Assembly: GCA_947304695.1 (NCBI GenBank)
Contig: CAMZBS010000016.1
Span: 1-30,664 of the forward strand
Direction: 5' to 3'
DNA length: 30,664 bases
From: an uncultured Prevotella sp.
Lineage (GTDB): Bacteria > Bacteroidota > Bacteroidia > Bacteroidales > Bacteroidaceae
The translations under genes were made by a program, and so were the position numbers. Position 1 is the first letter of the stretch, and every line of letters starts with the position of its first letter. The notes under the pieces are model-generated. The model was not told the DNA's origin and made no database searches. It was given only the letters and a program-made list of their open reading frames with translations. Below, piece by piece: positions 26,350-30,664 of this stretch.

Positions 26350-27688
26350 CACGTCATCGTTTTCCCATCAGCAAGCGTCCTTTCCCGATGCCGAACTGTT
26401 GCCCATAGGAGGTTCCACCTGTCTGTGCTACCGCGTTCGGCTCTACGGCAAGCTGCACTTCCTGAAACGGCTGAAGCCTCAGCTGCGCACCAACCCGCGC
26501 TACGTAGCCGCCCTGCAAAAGGAGTTCGAGACGGGCTACCCGCTGGAGCATCCCCACCTGGTGCGCTATGCCGCCAAAACAGAAGACGGCATACTGATGG
26601 ACTACGTCGACGGAGAGACACTCGACCAGTTCGCCAACAGCCACCCCGACTATTTCCGCAACCGCAAGAACGCCAACCGTTTCCTGCGGCAGTTGCTCGA
26701 CGTGGTGGGCTATCTGCACCAGCATCAGATTGTACACCTCGACCTGAAGCCCCAGAACATCCTCATTACCCGCATCGGCCACGACGTTAAGCTCATCGAC
26801 CTGGGCTACTGCTACACCGACACTTATAACGACACCACAGGCCGCACCGACAAATATGCCGCCCCCGAACAGCTCAACGAATCAGCAAAGGTAGATGCCC
26901 GCACCGACATCTACGCCATTGGCCGTATCCTGCAAACGCTGCCCTGCGCCCATTATTATAATAAGGTGATACAGCGTTGTACGGCCAAAGAGATGGAGTC
27001 GCGATATGCCTCTGCCGACGAGATACTACAGTCGATGCACAGCAGATGGCCGTGGTGGACAGCAGCTTTGGCAGTCATGTTCATTGCCGCTTTAGTCATT
27101 TATTATGTACTGCATCTTTCCTCTGATGTGACCGAAACCACAGCAACCTATCCGCAAGAAAGCACTCAGCATTCTCAATCCGACAGCCTTACGAGCAGAG
27201 AATCCCCCACTGCAATTCCAGAAGCCGTCACTTCATCGCCCGAAATAAAAAACCCGCAGATAAAAACCGAACAAAGTACGCAAACAGCAGATGCCCCCTC
27301 GGAGGTTCCAACGGAGCCTTCCGCAACCACACAAACAGAAGACACCTTGGCATTGCGTCGCGAACTACAAAGCATTGCACAGCCCATCTTTGACAAGATG
27401 CTGGCCACCTACCGCGACAGTTCTTACAAGGCTGCGAGCAAGCGTTTTGGCGAACTTTCCGAAAACTTTCGCGAAGCCATTATGGAGCACTACCATCCGT
27501 TGTGGTGGAGGCGTTATCGGCAAAAGAACACCATATCTGAACGCACATTCTATCGGGAATGTGCCGAGACATGGCTTTACTATGTCAACAACCTGTTTTA
27601 TCAAATGCTACGGAACGACGGAAATACAGAATATAACGGAAAACAATATCACTATTACGATAGCCAAAAGAAAAACTACTGGCAATAG
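26342..27688 (+). CDS. One-pass transmembrane serine/threonine protein kinase
   Basis: The protein has 448 residues. The Hanks-type kinase domain at ~20-235 has all the main catalytic residues: Lys42 (LHFLKRL), Glu61 or Glu63, the catalytic loop HLDLKPQN with Asp134, Lys136 and Asn139, DLG at 153-155 for DFG, APE at 174-176 and the Asp of DIYAIG at ~189. The glycine loop is degenerate (GGSTCLCY), and HLD replaces HRD (a non-RD kinase). A membrane helix follows at ~238-258 (AALAVMFIAALVIYYVLHL), then a Ser/Thr/Pro/Glu-rich linker to ~335 and a C-terminal helical domain outside the membrane, rich in Trp and Tyr (HPLWWRRYRQ). It is the last gene of the tamB-tamL operon and may sense the envelope through this domain (inference). 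No clear terminator is seen after it. Confidence 0.9.
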   Translation: MSSTSSFSHQQASFPDAELLPIGGSTCLCYRVRLYGKLHFLKRLKPQLRTNPRYVAALQKEFETGYPLEHPHLVRYAAKTEDGILMDYVDGETLDQFANSHPDYFRNRKNANRFLRQLLDVVGYLHQHQIVHLDLKPQNILITRIGHDVKLIDLGYCYTDTYNDTTGRTDKYAAPEQLNESAKVDARTDIYAIGRILQTLPCAHYYNKVIQRCTAKEMESRYASADEILQSMHSRWPWWTAALAVMFIAALVIYYVLHLSSDVTETTATYPQESTQHSQSDSLTSRESPTAIPEAVTSSPEIKNPQIKTEQSTQTADAPSEVPTEPSATTQTEDTLALRRELQSIAQPIFDKMLATYRDSSYKAASKRFGELSENFREAIMEHYHPLWWRRYRQKNTISERTFYRECAETWLYYVNNLFYQMLRNDGNTEYNGKQYHYYDSQKKNYWQ

Positions 27689-27713
27689 CTTTTCAAGTGG
27701 ACGAAATGGATGA

Positions 27714-27743
27714 TTGTTTTCCCAAAAGAAGTACTTACCTTTG
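27714..27743 (+). promoter_or_regulatory. Bacteroidetes-type promoter for the 133-aa lipoprotein gene
   Basis: TTG (27714-27716), a 19-base spacer and TACCTTTG (27736-27743), an exact TAnnTTTG match, predict a start near 27750 and a ~34-nt leader. Confidence 0.7.
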
Positions 27744-27783
27744 TGCTCGTTTTTTTTAAGTCTAACTAAAAAACAGCAACGAC

Positions 27784-28185
27784 ATGAAAAAGTATTTCTC
27801 CATCTTGGCTGCCATCGGCTGCACCGCATTCTTCACCTCCTGCAGCACCATGAGCTACATCAACACCGATGTCCTGAAGCAGAACTACGAAAAGAAGATT
27901 CATCACACCTCGTTCATCAGCAAGGCACTCTTCAAGACCGACAAGAAGAAAAAAGACACCTACGACAACGTAAAAGTGTTCTTAAACGAGAACGAAGTGA
28001 ACCGAGAGTTTGAAGTCACCGCCTACGGTGCCTATCGACCAGTGATCATCCCCCTCATACGTTCCGAGCGTCCCCGCCTTGAGAAGAACCTTCTCTGGAA
28101 AGGAGCCCGCAAGGCCCGCAAGCTAAAGGCCGACGCCATCATCATCGACGACAAGAACAGTTTCCGCGTCATCAAGTTCAAATAA
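27784..28185 (+). CDS. Small envelope lipoprotein, unrecognised
   Basis: The protein has 133 residues. Its lipoprotein signal peptide ends FFTSC with lipidated Cys20. The mature part is short and very basic (EKKIHHTSFISKALFKTDKK; KGARKARKLKADAII). Two strand-like stretches, DNVKVFLNENEVNREFEVTA and DAIIIDDKNSFRVIKF, suggest a compact alpha/beta periplasmic domain. It has its own promoter and stands alone between the kinase gene and the structured RNA, with ~80 bp before the next promoter. Similar short lipoproteins with a late DAIII strand occur in Bacteroidetes, but I cannot assign a function. Confidence 0.82.
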   Translation: MKKYFSILAAIGCTAFFTSCSTMSYINTDVLKQNYEKKIHHTSFISKALFKTDKKKKDTYDNVKVFLNENEVNREFEVTAYGAYRPVIIPLIRSERPRLEKNLLWKGARKARKLKADAIIIDDKNSFRVIKFK

Positions 28186-28227
28186 TCCAAGAATTTTCAT
28201 CTTTTGATAAAAATAGTCGCTCACAAA

Positions 28228-28259
28228 TTTGCGTTTCTACAAAATTCTTCTTATATTTG
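28228..28259 (+). promoter_or_regulatory. Bacteroidetes-type promoter driving the structured RNA
   Basis: TTTG (28228-28231), a 20-base spacer and TATATTTG (28252-28259) match both consensus boxes exactly. Transcription should start at ~28265. A 10-base arm (28216-28225) just upstream is the exact inverse of 28411-28420 inside the RNA. Confidence 0.82.
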
Positions 28260-28264
28260 CAGCG

Positions 28265-28492
28265 TCGCAACAGAATTGCGGCAAAGACATAATTAGGAAG
28301 CGTTTAGCTATTCCGTACCTGTGAATCTCGACAAGTCACTCGTGTACCAAAGAATAGACAAGTGCGCATCCTTGGGTAAGCGTATACTCAACGTATATGA
28401 CTGCCTAAGGTGTGAGCGACTTTTCTTATTCGGTACACAGGCAGTCGAGAGCCTACAGGTAGAATATGTTAAGTAGGCTCACACTTTCTTTT
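28265..28492 (+). ncRNA. Structured RNA folding as a long interrupted rod (6S-like candidate or leader attenuator)
   Basis: No ORF fits here. After a 5' hairpin (28266-28270 with 28276-28280), seven nested helices build one rod: 309-313/462-466, 316-322/455-461, 327-332/444-449, 342-348/432-438, 352-356/427-431, 370-376/404-410 and 381-386/394-399 (add 28000). Between helices five and six there is a large bubble (13 and 16 bases), as in the closing stem, central bubble and terminal hairpin of 6S RNA. A perfect promoter precedes it and a terminator ends it. A Bacteroidales RNA motif (Bacteroidales-1) flanked by this promoter type and a terminator has been linked to 6S RNA; I cannot confirm a match by eye. 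It could instead be the regulatory leader of the DUF6175 operon. Confidence 0.6.
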
Positions 28493-28493
28493 T
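28449..28493 (+). terminator. Terminator hairpin at the end of the structured RNA
   Basis: GAGCCTAC (28449-28456) and GTAGGCTC (28473-28480) form a perfect 8-bp stem with a 16-base loop, followed by ACAC and TTTCTTTTT. The short ACAC before the U-rich run makes it less than ideal. Its left arm and loop also pair with 28309-28322, so the terminator and the RNA's closing helix exclude each other. Confidence 0.6.
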
Positions 28494-28563
28494 GTGCCTT
28501 ACAAAGAACCTAAAACAATTTAAAGTGTCCGATGGGCCGGAGGATACAGAAAGAGAGGAAGAT

Positions 28564-29490
28564 ATGAGGAACATCCTATCCATGACCCTTTTGATTATAA
28601 CAATTGCAGTTGGTGCCCAAAAGAAGCCAACACTGATGATTCTTCCGTCTGACAACTGGTGTACACAACGCTATTTCACTACGGAGTATGACAATCAAGG
28701 CGTCAAAGAGCGTGTAGCTAATTATCGTCAGGCTTTTCAGGAAGATTTGGAACTCAGTCCTGTTATCAGCAAGATTGGCGAACTGATGACAAAGATAGGA
28801 TATAGTCTGAAAGATGCAGAAATGGAACTGAAGAATCTTTCTGCCAGGACAGCTGAGGATAATGTAACATTTAGCAAGTCGAGTGGCGCACAATTGTCAG
28901 AAAGCCCTCTGGACATATTGAAGCGAAGGGCAAAAGCAGATATCATAATTCAGATTGGCTGGGTTGTGAATGCTTCTTCACTAACCTTTACATTAGAGGC
29001 GTTTGATGCATATACCAGTAAGCGTGTAGCCACATCCAGTGGAACTGTTAACAGAACAGCCGACGCCATTCCTATCCAGTTACAACAGGCCGTAGAACGA
29101 AACATCAAACCGTTTGACAAACAGATGGATGCGTTTTATTCAAAGATGCAGTCAAATGGTAGAGAGGTAGTCCTGACGGTTAGGACTTGGGATAATTGGG
29201 ATAATGACTTGGAAACGGAATACAGCGGTGATGAACTTCTAAATCATATTCAGCAATGGTTGACACGAAACACAGTCAAACAGCAGTTCAGTCTGACCGA
29301 CGCAACAGAGAATGTCGCAAAATTTGAGCAAGTAATGATCCCCTTGAAGAGTGACAAAGGGATTGCTATGGATGCCAGAAGTTTTGCACGTGATTTGCAG
29401 AAATATTTGAATGCAGCTCCTTTCAACATTACATCAAAACTTATGATGAGAGGATTGGGCGAAGCTATTCTTGTATTAGGTGAAAAATAG
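28564..29490 (+). CDS. DUF6175-like secreted protein
   Basis: The protein has 308 residues. ATG 28564 begins a clear signal peptide (ILSMTLLIITIAVGAQ) and has GAGAGGAAG just upstream. The in-frame extension to 28492 would need TTG and runs into the terminator. The mature start KKPTLMILPSDNWCTQRYF, the middle RRAKADIIIQIGWVVN, and the end TSKLMMRGLGEAILVLGEK fit what I remember of the Bacteroidetes DUF6175 family over its full length. The family has no known function; its alpha/beta layout is reminiscent of periplasmic CsgG/LPP20-like domains (inference). It is the first gene of an AT-richer operon and starts ~70 bp after the terminator of the structured RNA, with no consensus promoter of its own, so read-through control is possible. 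Confidence 0.82.
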   Translation: MRNILSMTLLIITIAVGAQKKPTLMILPSDNWCTQRYFTTEYDNQGVKERVANYRQAFQEDLELSPVISKIGELMTKIGYSLKDAEMELKNLSARTAEDNVTFSKSSGAQLSESPLDILKRRAKADIIIQIGWVVNASSLTFTLEAFDAYTSKRVATSSGTVNRTADAIPIQLQQAVERNIKPFDKQMDAFYSKMQSNGREVVLTVRTWDNWDNDLETEYSGDELLNHIQQWLTRNTVKQQFSLTDATENVAKFEQVMIPLKSDKGIAMDARSFARDLQKYLNAAPFNITSKLMMRGLGEAILVLGEK

Positions 29491-29498
29491 AAATACGT

Positions 29499-30518
29499 AT
29501 GAAAAAGATATTCATTATTATTTCGTTTCTTTGCATATTAACAGCAAATGCACAAGAACGACTTGACGACATCGGGCGCATTACCATTCATACTTACGTT
29601 CCCGATAATGAGAATCTTCCCCCAGAGTCCCAGAAGTTCTTGGAAACGAAGCTGTCACAGATTATCACAGCCAATGGCATTTCTGACAATGAAAACTGCG
29701 TTCGCTTTGTGCTAACTGCAAAAATAAATGTCATTTCCAAGGATATCGTTGCTGGGCCACCACAACGTATCTCACAGAAACTCGACATTACCATCCTGCT
29801 TGGCGATATTGAAGTTGACAAAGTGTATGCGCAGACGACTGTATCAACATTGGGAATCGGCCAGAGTTTGGAAAAATCGTATATATCGGCCTTCAAGAAC
29901 ATCAACCCCAAGAACACGGCTATTACTGCTTTTGTCCAAGAGGGTAAGCAGAAAATAATTGACTACTATCAGACAAATTGTGAAGATGTGATAGCCGAGG
30001 CCCGTAAACAAGCATCGCTCCAAAACTACGAAGATGCTCTCATGTTGTTGACATCCATACCTGATGTCTGTTCATCCTGTTTTGATGAAGCGTCACAGAT
30101 TGCCACACCAATTTATAATGATATGATAGAGGTTCGAGGAGCAGAATACCTGAACGAAGCTCGTGCGATATGGGCAAAGAATCCAACAAGGTCAGGAGCG
30201 CAAGAGGCAACACGGTTGCTGTCGCAAATCAACTTTGCAGCATCATGCCAACCCAAAGCAGCTGCTCTGATAAAAGAGATTACTGCTAAGATGAATGAGA
30301 TAGACCGTCGTGAGTGGGAACACAAGATGCAGGTCTATCAGGATAATGTTGAAAGGGAGAAACGTCAGTGGGTTCAACGTGTGCGTGAATACGAAGACCG
30401 CGTACAAACTCAGCGTATGTACCTCAAAGCTTGCCGAGACGTGGCTATCACGTATGCACAGAATCAGCCCAAAGTAATAACAAGAGTCATAAATTATAAC
30501 AGAGTATTATTATGGTAG
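29499..30518 (+). CDS. Exported protein with alpha/beta N-domain and TPR/coiled-coil C-domain, unrecognised
   Basis: The protein has 339 residues with signal peptide ~1-19 (IFIIISFLCILTANAQ). Residues ~25-160 form an alpha/beta domain (NCVRFVLTAKINVISKDIV; SQKLDITILLGDIEVDKVYA) resembling LPP20/CsgG-like envelope domains only in outline. Residues ~165-240 are helical and TPR-like (ARKQASLQNYEDALMLLTSI), with CSSC at 191-194. Residues ~255-310 are a charged coiled coil (REWEHKMQVYQDNVEREKRQ). It follows the DUF6175-like gene by 8 bp and overlaps the next gene by 7 bp, so the three genes probably form one operon. Codons are AT-rich. No function assigned. Confidence 0.82.
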   Translation: MKKIFIIISFLCILTANAQERLDDIGRITIHTYVPDNENLPPESQKFLETKLSQIITANGISDNENCVRFVLTAKINVISKDIVAGPPQRISQKLDITILLGDIEVDKVYAQTTVSTLGIGQSLEKSYISAFKNINPKNTAITAFVQEGKQKIIDYYQTNCEDVIAEARKQASLQNYEDALMLLTSIPDVCSSCFDEASQIATPIYNDMIEVRGAEYLNEARAIWAKNPTRSGAQEATRLLSQINFAASCQPKAAALIKEITAKMNEIDRREWEHKMQVYQDNVEREKRQWVQRVREYEDRVQTQRMYLKACRDVAITYAQNQPKVITRVINYNRVLLW

Positions 30519-30664
30519 AAAAATTCACAGTAGACAATTGGATCCAATTTGTTATTGCAATTCTCTATGGAGGAACAATAGTAGCAACACTTTATGTCTC
30601 TATAAGAGAAATAAAGAATGTAAACGAAAGGGCATTAATGCAAACAAGAAAAATGTTCTTTGCA
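30512..30664 (+). CDS. Start of a membrane protein (cut by window end)
   Basis: ATG 30512 lies inside the end of the preceding gene (7-bp overlap). The first 51 residues are visible: a short N-terminus, one membrane helix at ~12-31 (IQFVIAILYGGTIVATLYVS) and then a charged stretch (REIKNVNERALMQTRKMFF). This is a common layout for small membrane proteins with a cytoplasmic helical tail. Nothing more can be said. Confidence 0.65.
   Translation, partial: MVEKFTVDNWIQFVIAILYGGTIVATLYVSIREIKNVNERALMQTRKMFFA

Noticed and set aside
26342..27688. The kinase as an inactive pseudokinase
   Set aside because: Although the glycine loop and HRD arginine are changed, the lysine, catalytic Asp, Asn and metal-binding Asp are all present.
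28265..28492. tmRNA, SRP RNA or RNase P RNA in the structured region
   Set aside because: I see no tRNA-like ends or tag reading frame, no SRP GGAA-type tetraloop domain, and the length and fold do not fit RNase P.
28492..28563. TTG start at 28492 for the DUF6175-like gene
   Set aside because: It lies in the U-rich end of the terminator. ATG 28564 has a purine-rich site and starts a clean signal peptide.

Overview
The window looks like a piece of a Bacteroidales chromosome, most likely Prevotella/Segatella-like. The clues are four secreted proteins with Bacteroidetes type IX secretion (T9SS)-style C-terminal tails, a lipoprotein form of the Omp85 protein TamA (TamL), a DUF6175-like protein, and repeated matches to the Bacteroidetes promoter TTTG-N19/20-TAnnTTTG. 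Most of the window is moderately GC-rich. The last ~2.4 kb is visibly AT-richer.

Left part (1-18598, all minus strand): a surface-protein island of five genes, read right to left. Gene 5 (15179-18544), gene 4 (12644-15103), gene 3 (10809-12647), gene 2 (4328-10504) and gene 1 (1-4237, cut by the window edge) have signal peptides and, in all but gene 3, repeated cleaved-adhesin (choice-of-anchor J), choice-of-anchor D, CARDB-like or Fn3-like modules. Genes 4 and 3 overlap by ATGA. Gene 3 is an Omp28-like thioredoxin-fold protein that has lost its cysteines. Genes 1 and 2 are diverged paralogues across ~3.7 kb. Gene 1 begins with a cohesin-like module; gene 2 instead begins with a different module and ends with a lectin-like part, a dockerin, a cohesin-like module and a sorting tail. 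Gene 2 has its own promoter, set inside the terminator of gene 3, and a ~200-nt leader.

Middle (18576-27688): divergent promoters separate gene 5 from a tight plus-strand operon: tamB, tamL, a small predicted HTH-like protein and a one-pass membrane Ser/Thr kinase. TamB and TamL form an envelope-spanning outer-membrane assembly or lipid-transport module. The two downstream genes suggest a signalling function linked to it.

Right part (27714-30664, plus strand): a small lipoprotein with its own promoter; a promoter-driven structured RNA of ~230 nt (28265-28492) that folds as a long interrupted rod (6S-like) and ends in a terminator whose arm competes with the rod's closing helix; then an AT-rich operon with a DUF6175-like secreted protein, an unrecognised exported protein with TPR-like helices, and the start of a membrane protein cut by the window end.

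The strongest candidates for something undescribed are the structured RNA/attenuator ahead of the DUF6175 operon, the TamB-TamL-HTH-kinase operon, and the adjacent cohesin/dockerin giant surface proteins. No tRNA, rRNA, CRISPR array or insertion sequence was seen.
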